A stretch of DNA of 64,000 nt from Bacillota bacterium (GCA_023388055.1 JAEWGW010000019.1:124001-188000), one strand, 5' to 3'. Shown: positions 8,775 through 16,751, counted from the first letter of the stretch. Translations and numbers: made by a program. Notes: generated by a model from the letters alone, not told the origin.

Positions 8775-10043
8775 ATGACGACAGAAACCCGAATTTGTAC
8801 ACCCCTTGCAACGCTGGACATTGAGGCGGCCGGACCCCGCTGCAAGCTGCTGCTGGGCGACTTAAACGGCGACGGCCGGATGGAGCTGCTGCTGGTTCAG
8901 CCGGACAACCGCCAGGATGTCCGCTATATTCCCCACCAGGTGCAGTGCTTGACTGCTTATGATCTCACCGGCAAGCTGCTGTGGCAAACCGGCACACCCG
9001 ACCCGGGCGCAGGCAAACAAGGCTCCGACTACCCCGCCCAGATCTATGACATCGACGGGGACGGCAAGCTGGAGGTTTTGTGTGTCATGAACAACCAGTT
9101 CCATATTCTCGACGGAGCTACGGGAGAAGTGAAAGCGGTTCATGAGCTGCCGGGAGCGGAGGCTCACGACTGTATTATTATCGCGAATCTGACCGGCAAG
9201 GACCGCCCTTCGGACATTATCCTGAAGGACCGGTACCACAAGCTGTGGGCATTGGATAACCAGTTTAATCTTTTGTGGACCCATGAGGGCAACCCGGGCC
9301 ATTTCCCCTGGGTATATGATCTGAACGGGGACGGCTACGACGAGGTAATGGCCGGTTATGATCTGCTGGACCATAACGGCAAGCTCCAGTGGAGCTGCAA
9401 GGATCTGGACGACCATGCCGACTGCATCTGGGTGGGAGATGTGAACGGAGACGGTCAGCCGGAGCTGGTGGTGGGCGGCAGTGTGACGGTTATGTATGAC
9501 CGTGACGGCAACGAGCTGTGGCGGTATGAGGGCTCCATCGAATCCCAGCACATTGCCTTGGGCAAATTCTGTCCGGAGCTGCCGGGTCTGCAGGTGGCGG
9601 GTCTCGATCGGATGGTTCGCGAGGATGACGGCAAAGGCTTGAAGGGCCGGGATGCCTTGTTCCTGCTGGACTGCAAGGGCAAGGAAATCTGGAAGGAGGA
9701 CCGTAAAACTCCGGGCTGGTTGACTATCGCCGAAACTCTCTCCAATTGGGAGGCGGGCGCTCCCGACTACATCCTGGCCTTCCGCCGGGGCGGTGGTGTG
9801 TTCCCGTCCTTATATGACGGCAATAGGAATGTGGTGGCTACTTTCCCGACGGAAGGGTATGTGGTCCATGGCGATCTTCTGGGCAGTGGCAATGAAATGG
9901 CCATTGTTTATACCGATGCCGAAGCGGTGGTATATGCCAGCGCACCTGCAGATCTGACTCAATCCGCTGCCGGCGGTCCGCTGCCTCAGCCGAAGCGTCT
10001 GTACAGCTCGACCCTTTATCCCGGTGGGGAAATCATCAAATAA
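8775..10043 (+). CDS. FG-GAP/VCBS repeat protein, 422 aa, probably cytoplasmic
   Basis: Contains at least four calcium-binding-type blade loops: GDLNGDGRMELLL, YDIDGDGKLEVLC, YDLNGDGYDEVMA and GDVNGDGQPELVV. This is a beta-propeller pattern like that of family 11 rhamnogalacturonan lyases (YesW/YesX) and integrin-like FG-GAP proteins. It is shorter than PL11 lyases (about 600 aa), I do not recognise the PL11 N-terminal domain, and there is no signal peptide. ATG 8775 has the SD AGGAGG 10 bases upstream; the frame extends to 8667 without an SD. It is followed by the GH105 gene with only 13 bp between them, so a linked role in pectin breakdown is likely. It may be a lyase-like or glycan-binding propeller; no function is assigned. 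Confidence 0.7.
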   Translation: MTTETRICTPLATLDIEAAGPRCKLLLGDLNGDGRMELLLVQPDNRQDVRYIPHQVQCLTAYDLTGKLLWQTGTPDPGAGKQGSDYPAQIYDIDGDGKLEVLCVMNNQFHILDGATGEVKAVHELPGAEAHDCIIIANLTGKDRPSDIILKDRYHKLWALDNQFNLLWTHEGNPGHFPWVYDLNGDGYDEVMAGYDLLDHNGKLQWSCKDLDDHADCIWVGDVNGDGQPELVVGGSVTVMYDRDGNELWRYEGSIESQHIALGKFCPELPGLQVAGLDRMVREDDGKGLKGRDALFLLDCKGKEIWKEDRKTPGWLTIAETLSNWEAGAPDYILAFRRGGGVFPSLYDGNRNVVATFPTEGYVVHGDLLGSGNEMAIVYTDAEAVVYASAPADLTQSAAGGPLPQPKRLYSSTLYPGGEIIK

Positions 10044-10056
10044 GGAGGTCGAGAAA

Positions 10057-12237
10057 GTGGGCTACATTCACGAAATGGATTCCATTACCCGGTCCAGCGG
10101 GGGCAGCACGGAAAAAGTGCTAGAGACCATCGCCAACCGCTATATCGGCGCCAATCCCCAGGAGCCGCCGGTCTACCGCGTCCATGACGGGGCAAGCTTC
10201 CGGCGTTTGGAGGATTGCCGGTATGATATGAACCTGGGTGAACGCTGGCCGGATATCCGGGACGGACAATATGTCTATGCTTGGGGCAAGCTTTGGTGTG
10301 CGCAGGAGGGGGAGCTTCCTTTTGCCGTCAGCTGCTATGGCCCGGTGAAGGTGTTCGTGAACGGCAGCAGGCAATTTGCCTCCAACCTCAACGATGACGT
10401 CTTCCCTGAACGGCGGGCCGTGTTCCGGGCGCGATTGGCCAAGGGCTGGAATCACCTGGTCCTGGAGTTTACGGCAACGGGCACCGGCTGCGGCGCGGTC
10501 TTCGGAACCGGCAGTGTAAAAGGTGCACCCATGCATTTCCTGTCACCGGGTCCCGACCGGGCAGGGCGGGAGGGCTGGATTTACAGCGCACCCCAGGATG
10601 GACCGTGGACGGCAGAGCCCGGGCAGCTGGAGGAGGAAAGCGCGGGCGGTCTGGAATGGTACCCCCGGCCGGCTTGGCCGGAACAGGAGCAGGCGGCCGG
10701 AAATTTTGGCCGGATTCTGGGCGGCGAAGCCGGGCAAGCGGCTTTTGCCTGGACAGGACTGCGCTGCGGCCGGGCTGGCGGAAGCCGGTTGGAGCTGACC
10801 GGTGCGGCTTCTGGGGCATTTGCAGTTTACCTCAATGGCCGCGAATGTTACCGGTCTCCGGAAGAGCAGGAGGGGGCCTTCCGGATTCCTCTGGAGCTGG
10901 ACTGGGGCGGGCATCAGCTTGTGGTGCGCTCGGTCTGTCCCGGCGGCAGCTGGGATTTCCGCCTGGATGCGCCCGGAGCGGATACGGGTGTGTTACTGGA
11001 AAAGCCATACCCGGTGGAGGGGTTGCCGGACACCTGGATGTATCTGGGTCCTTTTGCGCCGGGGCAGGTACCCGCTGGGGAAACTGTGGCCAGGCTGGAT
11101 GTTTTATTCGGTATGGAGCAGGGCGGCAGGCGTTTCTGGCGAGCGGATTTGCCTGAAGCTGCTGTCCGGCCGTATCTGGAAACGGCCCTTTACGGCAAAT
11201 GGAACTATCCCCTGGGCGTGACCCTTTACGGTATCCTCAAAACTGGGGAGGAGCTGGAGAAGCCCCACTTCCTGGACTATGCTGCGGACCATATTGAGCA
11301 GTGTACCGCTCTCCACGAATATGCCATGTGGGACAGGGAGCAGTATGGGGCGCCGGGCATCAATCATCAACTGGCGATGATCGACAGTCTGGACGACTGC
11401 GGCTCCTTCGGAGCAGCGATGCTGACCGCCCACGCGGCCCGGCCTCTGACGGGGGCAAGGGAAACGGCGGACCATATCGCCCGCTATATCTCGCACGTGC
11501 AAGACAGATTGCCCGACGGAGCTTTGTACCGGGTGAAGGGCACCACGGACTTCATGGCGGGCACCATGTGGTGCGATGACCTGTACATGAGCACGCCGTT
11601 TCTGGGCAAGTATTATGCGCTGACCGGTGAGCTGTCCTATCTGGAGGATGCCGCCCGGCAGTTCCTGCTGTACAAGGAGCGGATGTACATGCCGGAGCAG
11701 CAGATTATGCATCATGTTTATGACCATAAGTTCGGCAAACCCAACGGTGTGCCTTGGGGCCGCGGCAATGGCTGGGTGCTGTTTTCTCTCACGGAGATTC
11801 TGGAGCTGATGCCGGCGGAGCATGAGCTTTACCAGCCGCTTCTGGCATTTTTCCGGGAGCTGTGCCAGGGATATCTGAGGCTGCAGGGTCCTGAAGGCCT
11901 GTGGCATCAGGTTCTTACCGATCACAGCTCCTACCAGGAGGCCTCCTGTACGTCTATGTTCATATACGCCTACTCCCGGGGGATCCGCTTCGGGTGGCTG
12001 GAGGAGGAAACGGAGCTGTATGCGGCTGCGGCCCTGCGCGCATGGCAGGCTCTGATGGAGCTGTGCATCGACAGGCAGGGCAACGTGTACGGCGTGTGCC
12101 GGGGCTCCGGCTATTCCTTCAACACCTATTATTACAAGGATCAGCTGAGCTGGCAGCTAAACGACACCCACGGCATCGGCATCGTGCTGCTGGCGGGCAT
12201 CGAATGCCTGAAGCTGGCGCGCACGGGAAGCCGGTAG
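10057..12237 (+). CDS. Glycoside hydrolase family 105 (unsaturated rhamnogalacturonyl hydrolase) with N-terminal extension, 726 aa
   Basis: The C-terminal half (about residues 370-720) is a GH88/105-type alpha6/alpha6 barrel. It carries GTMWCDDLYMSTPFLGKYY, with the Asp expected to act as general acid/base, then YDHKFGKPNGVPWGRGNGW and the late NDTHGIGIVLLAG segment. Enzymes of this type (B. subtilis YteR and YesR, about 370 aa) remove the unsaturated galacturonyl residue left by lyases. Here about 370 extra residues precede the barrel and look like two beta-sandwich modules (VSCYGPVKVFVNGSR; FAVYLNGRECYRS). No signal peptide is seen. GTG 10057 has SD AAGGAGGT 8 bases upstream; the open frame begins at 10024. 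It completes the lyase-to-monosaccharide route of the island. Confidence 0.83.
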   Translation: MGYIHEMDSITRSSGGSTEKVLETIANRYIGANPQEPPVYRVHDGASFRRLEDCRYDMNLGERWPDIRDGQYVYAWGKLWCAQEGELPFAVSCYGPVKVFVNGSRQFASNLNDDVFPERRAVFRARLAKGWNHLVLEFTATGTGCGAVFGTGSVKGAPMHFLSPGPDRAGREGWIYSAPQDGPWTAEPGQLEEESAGGLEWYPRPAWPEQEQAAGNFGRILGGEAGQAAFAWTGLRCGRAGGSRLELTGAASGAFAVYLNGRECYRSPEEQEGAFRIPLELDWGGHQLVVRSVCPGGSWDFRLDAPGADTGVLLEKPYPVEGLPDTWMYLGPFAPGQVPAGETVARLDVLFGMEQGGRRFWRADLPEAAVRPYLETALYGKWNYPLGVTLYGILKTGEELEKPHFLDYAADHIEQCTALHEYAMWDREQYGAPGINHQLAMIDSLDDCGSFGAAMLTAHAARPLTGARETADHIARYISHVQDRLPDGALYRVKGTTDFMAGTMWCDDLYMSTPFLGKYYALTGELSYLEDAARQFLLYKERMYMPEQQIMHHVYDHKFGKPNGVPWGRGNGWVLFSLTEILELMPAEHELYQPLLAFFRELCQGYLRLQGPEGLWHQVLTDHSSYQEASCTSMFIYAYSRGIRFGWLEEETELYAAAALRAWQALMELCIDRQGNVYGVCRGSGYSFNTYYYKDQLSWQLNDTHGIGIVLLAGIECLKLARTGSR

Positions 12238-12268
12238 ATGGGCAGATACCCTATGATGAGGCAGAATG

Positions 12269-12359
12269 GGGAAGCAGGATAGGGAAACAGGAAAGCGAAA
12301 CAGGATAGGGATACAGGATAGGGAAGCAGGATAGTGAAACAGGATAGAGAAGCAGGAGA
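12269..12359 (+). repeat. Tandem array of 13-bp units, seven copies
   Basis: Seven consecutive 13-bp units with consensus GGGAARCAGGATA fill 91 bp just after the GH105 stop. The units differ at one to three positions. No open frame of interest crosses it. The array sits before the terminator at 12388, so it is probably in the 3' untranslated region of the GH105 message. Confidence 0.85.
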
Positions 12360-12387
12360 AGGCCGGTCTGGTAAAATCAGGAAGGAA

Positions 12388-12417
12388 GAGAGCCGCATTT
12401 ATGCGGCTCTTTTTTTA
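12388..12417 (+). terminator. Rho-independent terminator of the pectin island
   Basis: AGAGCCGCA, loop TTTA, TGCGGCTCT, then seven T. A perfect 9-bp stem. Confidence 0.9.
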
Positions 12418-12499
12418 CATATCAGACAGCACGGGCGATGGGTGGACGAAGGGGCAACCAACAAATCTCATCTAACTAATTTCATCTAACTAATTTCAT

Positions 12500-12684
12500 C
12501 TAACGAATCTCAGCCACGCTATTTCGCCGGTTTGGCCCATCTTCCAGTTGTAACGAATCTGAGGCGTCTTATTCCGCCTCAAAGCGGCTGAAAGGAGCCC
12601 CGGTGTAAGCAATAGCGTGGCTCAGATTCGTTACATTGGCAAACGCCCCCTTTTTGGCAAAATAAGCGCTGTGAGATTCGTTAG
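12500..12684 (+). repeat. 185-bp symmetrical dispersed repeat, copy A
   Basis: One of four copies of exactly 185 bp in this window. It is bounded by perfect 13-bp terminal inverted repeats, CTAACGAATCTCA and TGAGATTCGTTAG. Four related 24-bp units start at offsets 0, 50, 111 and 161 (12500, 12550 forward; 12611, 12661 reversed). Outer units share CTAACGAATCTCA; inner units share GTAACGAATCTGAG. Copy A is preceded by two to three short repeats of TTTCATCTAACTAA (about 12465-12500). No transposase is present. Confidence 0.9.
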
Positions 12685-12771
12685 CGTCATTCCCCCTCAT
12701 TTCTCCCTCGTTTCCTCCTCCCGTTATGCTCCCGCGGCAACCATCAGCGTTTTCGCTCATTTTCCAATTCT

Positions 12772-13428
12772 CTAAAACGCGTTCTCCTGAAGCTGATACG
12801 TGCGGTATCTCTGTCTGCCACTGGCCACCTCCAGCAGTTGTTTGTGGACCAATGCCTGGAGGACCCGCCGGGTTTGTTGCTCGGTAAGCCGCAAGTGAGC
12901 GGACAGTTCTCCTGGCGTAAAAGGGCGCATTTGTCTGCGGGCGTAACGCAGGGTTTCCGCTTCGGACCAGCTTAACTCCATCGGTGTCTCTACGGACAAA
13001 AACTTGCCGACGAAGGAGAGGACCAATTGTTTGCAAACTCCGGGATCCTCCCGAATGGACAAGTATGCAACCGGCAAAAAACACCAATCATCCAGGGCAA
13101 GCAAGGCTTGCTTCATACATAAATCCTTAAACCGGCCAGCTTCGATATCCCGTGCATGGGACCGGAAGCCATGAATCTCGATGCAGCCCTTTGCGCCTCC
13201 CGGCATATACGCAAGGTCCAAATAACGGTAGCCGTTATTAAAATCCTTTAACTCATATTCAGGATACAGATGCTCCAGGCTCCCAATAACAGGGAACCAG
13301 ATGGTCCGCAGAAATTCCGTCGTCCCGTGCCCCAGTCCCTTACGCAGAAGCTCCTGTCTTCTCGGATTCTGTTCCTCCTCCACTTGCTTCCGCATCCAAC
13401 CTTCGTATACTCGGTCAAATAAGCCCAT
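12772..13428 (-). CDS. Orphan protein: possible nuclease-like domain plus C-terminal winged helix, 218 aa
   Basis: I do not recognise a named family. The last 70 residues (about 150-215) look like a winged helix (FTPGELSAHLRLTEQQTRRV, then LVHKQLLEVASGRQRYRTY). The middle holds YLDLAYMPGGAKGCIEIHGF (Asp71; Glu84-Ile-His86) followed by a basic/acidic helix HARDIEAGRFKDLCMKQ. That spacing recalls the D...ExK core and following helix of PD-(D/E)XK endonuclease-like proteins such as DUF559, with His in the Lys place; this is a weak inference. Soluble, no signal. It stands alone on the minus strand between two copies (A, B) of the 185-bp repeat, and a terminator-like hairpin lies 24 bases upstream of its ATG. 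Confidence 0.6.
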   Translation of the reverse strand: MGLFDRVYEGWMRKQVEEEQNPRRQELLRKGLGHGTTEFLRTIWFPVIGSLEHLYPEYELKDFNNGYRYLDLAYMPGGAKGCIEIHGFRSHARDIEAGRFKDLCMKQALLALDDWCFLPVAYLSIREDPGVCKQLVLSFVGKFLSVETPMELSWSEAETLRYARRQMRPFTPGELSAHLRLTEQQTRRVLQALVHKQLLEVASGRQRYRTYQLQENAF

Positions 13429-13451
13429 CCGCCTGCTCCATTCCTGTGAAC

Positions 13452-13504
13452 AAAAAACCGCCTCAACACGTCTGCTCTCAAAAGAGCATCACGTATCGAA
13501 GCGG
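13452..13504 (-). terminator. Terminator-like hairpin in the leader of the orphan gene
   Basis: Read on the minus strand: CCGC..., ACGT, TGCTCT, loop TTTG, AGAGCA, ACGT, ...GCGG, then TTTTTT (13457-13452). This is an intrinsic terminator shape directed toward the orphan gene and ends only 24 bases before its start codon. No gene on the minus strand lies upstream for at least 750 bp, so it may be an attenuator rather than an ordinary terminator. Confidence 0.65.
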
Positions 13505-13627
13505 CATGTGCTTCACACCGGTATTGTTTTTTACAAAATATCACATTCAGGCCAAATGAGCAAGCTAATAAAATCGAGCCGGGGGGGGGCGGATCGTAGG
13601 GGAGCGTTGGAGGATAATGGGCAGAGA

Positions 13628-13779
13628 GCGGACGGTGGACAGGAAGCGAAGAGGCTGGTGGGAAGTTAGCGGACAGTAGGTAGAGAAGAGGCGAGGCTAG
13701 TGGGAAATTAGCGGCCAGTAGGTAGAGAAGGGGCGAGGCTGGTGGGAAGTTAGCGGACAGTGGGCAGGGAGCGGCGAGG
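13628..13779 (+). repeat. Tandem array of 41-42-bp units, three and a half copies
   Basis: Three full units (13628-13668, 13669-13710, 13711-13752) and a partial fourth. Each begins GCGGACAGTAGGTAGAG or close to it and ends GTGGGAAGTTA. A related motif, GCGGACAGTGGGCAG, sits just before copies B and C of the 185-bp repeat. A run of nine G lies upstream at about 13581-13589. Open frames across the array on either strand are repeat artefacts. Confidence 0.85.
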
Positions 13780-13794
13780 CGGGCGGTGTGTTTT

Positions 13795-13979
13795 CTAACG
13801 AATCTCAGCCACGCTATTTCGCCCGTTTGGCCCTTCTTCCGGCTGTAACGAATCTGAGGCGTCTTATTCCGCCTCAAAGCGGCTGAAAGGAACCTCGGCG
13901 TAAGCAATAGCGTGGCTCAGATTCGTTACATTGGCAAAAGCCCCCTTTTTCGCAAAATAAGCGCTGTGAGGTTCGTTAG
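13795..13979 (+). repeat. 185-bp symmetrical dispersed repeat, copy B
   Basis: Same length, orientation and four-unit layout as copy A. The right terminal repeat has one change (TGAGGTTCGTTAG). The left end abuts the 42-bp tandem array. With copy A it flanks the orphan minus-strand gene. Confidence 0.9.
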
Positions 13980-14197
13980 AACGCAGAACAATGCAGCTGA
14001 TCCCGCCAAAAAGGAGCGCCAGGAGCAGCGGCCATGCCCGTGCGGCAGCTTTTAAATGGGATATAAGCCCTAAAAACCGGAACAATTTCGACAAAAAGTC
14101 CCTGATTTTCGACTGTTCTCCAAAAATAATACGTCCAACGGCAGATTTTTTATGTTATGATATAGGGCGGGGGTGGAAATGAAAGGAGAGTTGATCG
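13980..14197 (+). promoter_or_regulatory. Intergenic region with extended -10 promoter for the sugar-binding lipoprotein
   Basis: AT-rich sequence contains TGTTATGAT (14153-14161), an extended -10 element (TGn plus TATGAT). No clear -35 was found. SD AAAGGAGAG (14182-14190) precedes the TTG start at 14198. Confidence 0.45.
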
Positions 14198-15520
14198 TTG
14201 ACAAAGAAAAAGGGTTTGCTTATTATCCTTTGCATCTTCGGGCTTTCCGCTCTCGTCTTCAGCCAGTGCGTCGGTACACGGAGCAATGGCGGTGATTCCA
14301 CAGCAACAGGCCTTCCCAGCTCCCGTTCGGCTGCGAACGGAAGCGATTCCACAGAAGGCGGCCAAGTTATCAAGGTGGCGGTCGCAATGGATTCCCGGGA
14401 ATACGACCTGTTCTCCCGTATGGCCAAGCGGTTTTCGGATATGCATGAGGGCATTGACATCCAGATCGAGAATGTTTCACAGCTGGAGGCGTACGAGAAG
14501 TGGAAGAAAGCCGCCCAGTTAGGGGAAGCGCCGGATCTGATGCTTTTGGACAATGATTGGGTCCAGGAGTTTGCCGCGTTGGGCTTCCTGCAGCCAGTGG
14601 GGGAATTCTTCTCCACGGACCAGCAGAATGCCCGGATTGCCAAGCTCATGAATCAGGTAAAATGGAACGGCTACATATGGGGTGTACCCAAGGATGTTGA
14701 TCCGTATATCCTGGTCTGGAACAAAAAAACCGCAGCGGAAAACAAGCTGTCCCGCGCGCCGGAAACAGGCGACGAGCTGCTGGCATGGAATAAGCAGCTG
14801 ATGAAGCCGGAGGATGGCCGGTACGGCCTCTATTTCGATCCCCAGGATCCGTATGCCTTTATCGCGGCGGCTTCTTCTTTGACTTCCGGCTGGCTGGGCA
14901 AAGAGGAAGTGTGGACCAACGATGCCGAGGCACAGAAGCGGCTGGAGAATTTCCTTGCGCCCCAGGAGGAAACCTGGACGGGCAAGGCATTCCCCAAGAA
15001 TTATCCGCTGCCCTCAGCAGCCTGGTCACCTTGGGAGCTGCTGGCCAAGGGGCAAATTGCTGCAATGATCACCACTGTCTCCGAGTACAAGCAGCGTGCG
15101 GCAGATACGAATCTGGGAATGGCCTCCATTCCGGTCCTGGTCGCCAATGACCAGAAAACCGTCTGGCTGAAGGGCAGAAGCTTCACCGTCTCCTCCCGTT
15201 CCCCGCACACCAAGCTGCTGATGGATTGGATCAAGGAGCTGACCACACCGGAGAGCGAAATTGCGTTCTGGACGGATGCCCAGATGCTGCCCGCCCAAAT
15301 TCCGGCTTACAGCCTTGTCCCGCTTAAGGGGGACGAGCAGATCAAGTCCTTTGACTGGCTGATCAGCCAAGGCAGAGTGTTGCCCGTTGCCTCCGAAACC
15401 TCCAGAAGTTTGTCCGCTCTCCAGAAGGAACTGGTCAAGCTGTGGAAAACGGAGAATACAGTTAAAACACTGATGGAGCACACAGACAAATCCTGGAAGC
15501 TGGAAGACCGCAAGCCGTAG
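14198..15520 (+). CDS. Extracellular sugar-binding lipoprotein (family 1), 440 aa
   Basis: Family 1 solute-binding protein with a hydrophobic N-terminus and a Cys at residue 24 (LVFSQC), an atypical lipobox because Gln precedes the Cys. The core has the usual features: IKVAVAMDSREYDLFSRMAK near the N-terminus, APDLMLLDNDW, and GYIWGVPKDVDPYILVWNKK, the strand-hinge segment that packs the ligand. It starts at TTG 14198, seven bases after a good SD. No permease or ATPase gene is adjacent, so it is an orphan binding protein that either serves a transporter elsewhere or feeds a sensor. A bidirectional terminator follows. The substrate is unknown. Confidence 0.82.
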   Translation: MTKKKGLLIILCIFGLSALVFSQCVGTRSNGGDSTATGLPSSRSAANGSDSTEGGQVIKVAVAMDSREYDLFSRMAKRFSDMHEGIDIQIENVSQLEAYEKWKKAAQLGEAPDLMLLDNDWVQEFAALGFLQPVGEFFSTDQQNARIAKLMNQVKWNGYIWGVPKDVDPYILVWNKKTAAENKLSRAPETGDELLAWNKQLMKPEDGRYGLYFDPQDPYAFIAAASSLTSGWLGKEEVWTNDAEAQKRLENFLAPQEETWTGKAFPKNYPLPSAAWSPWELLAKGQIAAMITTVSEYKQRAADTNLGMASIPVLVANDQKTVWLKGRSFTVSSRSPHTKLLMDWIKELTTPESEIAFWTDAQMLPAQIPAYSLVPLKGDEQIKSFDWLISQGRVLPVASETSRSLSALQKELVKLWKTENTVKTLMEHTDKSWKLEDRKP

Positions 15521-15568
15521 CTCGACTTTCATCCGCTATCATCGATTATCAACCACATATCGGCACAC

Positions 15569-15607
15569 AAAAAGACCCGCGGGCCTCAAGAGGCAACGCG
15601 GGTTTTT
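15569..15607. terminator. Bidirectional terminator between convergent genes
   Basis: ACCCGCG pairs with CGCGGGT, and an inner GCCTC/GAGGC stem extends it. A run of T follows on both strands, so it can end both the sugar-binding gene (plus) and the coiled-coil gene (minus). Confidence 0.85.
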
Positions 15608-15626
15608 CACATTTCGTCGCAGTCTC

Positions 15627-16751
15627 TTACTGCTTGATTCGCAGGTGCAGAACACCATTTTTCATACTGACCTCCGTAACGCTGATTCCTTTGAGGAAGA
15701 GACTTGGGGTAAAACCCAGATCGAATTCCTCCTCCAGGGACCGGTTGGAGGTTTCCGGAAGCACGAAGCCGCTGTACGTAAGCTGGTTAACGTGGAACTG
15801 CAGCTTGTTTACGGTTTTGTTCTCGATGGTATAATGCCCCTTGATGGACACATCCACACCCTCCTCTCGGCCGGAGGCGAACAGCTCGTCATTTTCGAAT
15901 TGGAAGCTGATATTGTTGAACAGCGGGTTTTTGGAACGGAAGAAGGTGGTCAGATCCGTGTCGGAGATTTCGAACACCATACTGCCTGTCTTAAAATCAA
16001 TATCCTTAATATAGGTGCTTGCGTTTTTGCCGGTTAACAGCTCAGGCAGGCTTTGCATGGCTTCCGAAATAGAAGCCAGATACTTGCGGAACATGGGCAC
16101 ACCTTTTTCTTTCCACTCCACCGTAAAACGATCCAGCTCCTGGCGGAGAGTTTCCCCGTCAGGACTTGTGGCAATCATAGTTTCAATTTCCTGGGCAATA
16201 GTCACCGCTTTTTCCCGCTGGGCAAGGAAGGAGGCTTTCACATCGGCAAGCTCCTGGCGCTCCTTCTGCAACAGCTCCCGGGAGGTCACCAAACGATTGT
16301 AAGAGTCGGCATAGGCGTTCAGTGTGCGGTGATCGTTCTGCACCAGCAGATTGAAATATTCGTAGATGGAGATGGCGTCGGACATGGAATGTGCCGAAAG
16401 CACCAGCATCCAGATGTTCACCCGTTCACCCATATAGTAGGCACGCAGCACCTTGCCAGCATGCTCGCGGGCTTTCACCACTTTTTCTTGATTGGAGGTG
16501 ATGCTTTGCTCCGTTTCGGCAATCTGGCCCGCAAGCTTCGTGTCTTGTGCAGACAAACGAGCGATTTCCTGATCCAGCTCCGCAAGGTTGAGTCCCTTTT
16601 GGAGCAGCGCACGGGTCTCCTCTAGAGTGGGCTCCGCTGATCCCGGTGCCACAATTCCCAGGGAAAGACTAATGCATAACATAATCCCCAGAATAAGCCG
16701 GGGCGCTCTATGGCGGAAAATACGTTTCGACAATCGCGGTTTGCTTCTCAT
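15627..16751 (-). CDS. Secreted PcsB/CwlO-type coiled-coil protein without a hydrolase domain, 374 aa
   Basis: An N-terminal signal peptide (RLILGIMLCISLSLGIVAPG then SA) is followed by a long coiled coil (about residues 50-210) rich in Glu, Gln and Leu. It contains the segment VLRAYYMGERVNIWMLVLSA, which resembles the coiled-coil region of PcsB/CwlO peptidoglycan hydrolases and their FtsEX-binding part. Those proteins carry a C-terminal CHAP or NlpC/P60 domain. Here the last 150 residues are instead beta-rich and lack a Cys-His catalytic pattern. It may be a non-catalytic regulator of wall hydrolases or an envelope scaffold; this is inference. An 8-bp inverted repeat (CTCTCCCA/TGGGAGAG) lies upstream at about 16786-16816. 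Confidence 0.65.
   Translation of the reverse strand: MRSKPRLSKRIFRHRAPRLILGIMLCISLSLGIVAPGSAEPTLEETRALLQKGLNLAELDQEIARLSAQDTKLAGQIAETEQSITSNQEKVVKAREHAGKVLRAYYMGERVNIWMLVLSAHSMSDAISIYEYFNLLVQNDHRTLNAYADSYNRLVTSRELLQKERQELADVKASFLAQREKAVTIAQEIETMIATSPDGETLRQELDRFTVEWKEKGVPMFRKYLASISEAMQSLPELLTGKNASTYIKDIDFKTGSMVFEISDTDLTTFFRSKNPLFNNISFQFENDELFASGREEGVDVSIKGHYTIENKTVNKLQFHVNQLTYSGFVLPETSNRSLEEEFDLGFTPSLFLKGISVTEVSMKNGVLHLRIKQ

Noticed and set aside
12569..13087. Long minus-strand open frame overlapping repeat copy A and the orphan gene
   Set aside because: Its end runs through the 185-bp repeat and its rest is out of frame with the well-supported orphan gene; no SD at its start.
13248..13907. 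Minus-strand frame encoding a repeated Pro/Ser/Leu peptide (LSANFPPASPLLYLL)
   Set aside because: It is a translation of the 42-bp tandem DNA repeat and repeat copy B; the protein periodicity simply follows the DNA.
12500..13979. Composite transposon made of repeat copies A and B around the orphan gene
   Set aside because: The copies are in direct orientation, no transposase is present and I see no target-site duplication; kept only as a question about recombination.
13864..14094. Small frame with AYFAKKGAFANVTNLSHAIA
   Set aside because: The same peptide appears from copy A; it is the repeat read as protein, a typical false gene call.
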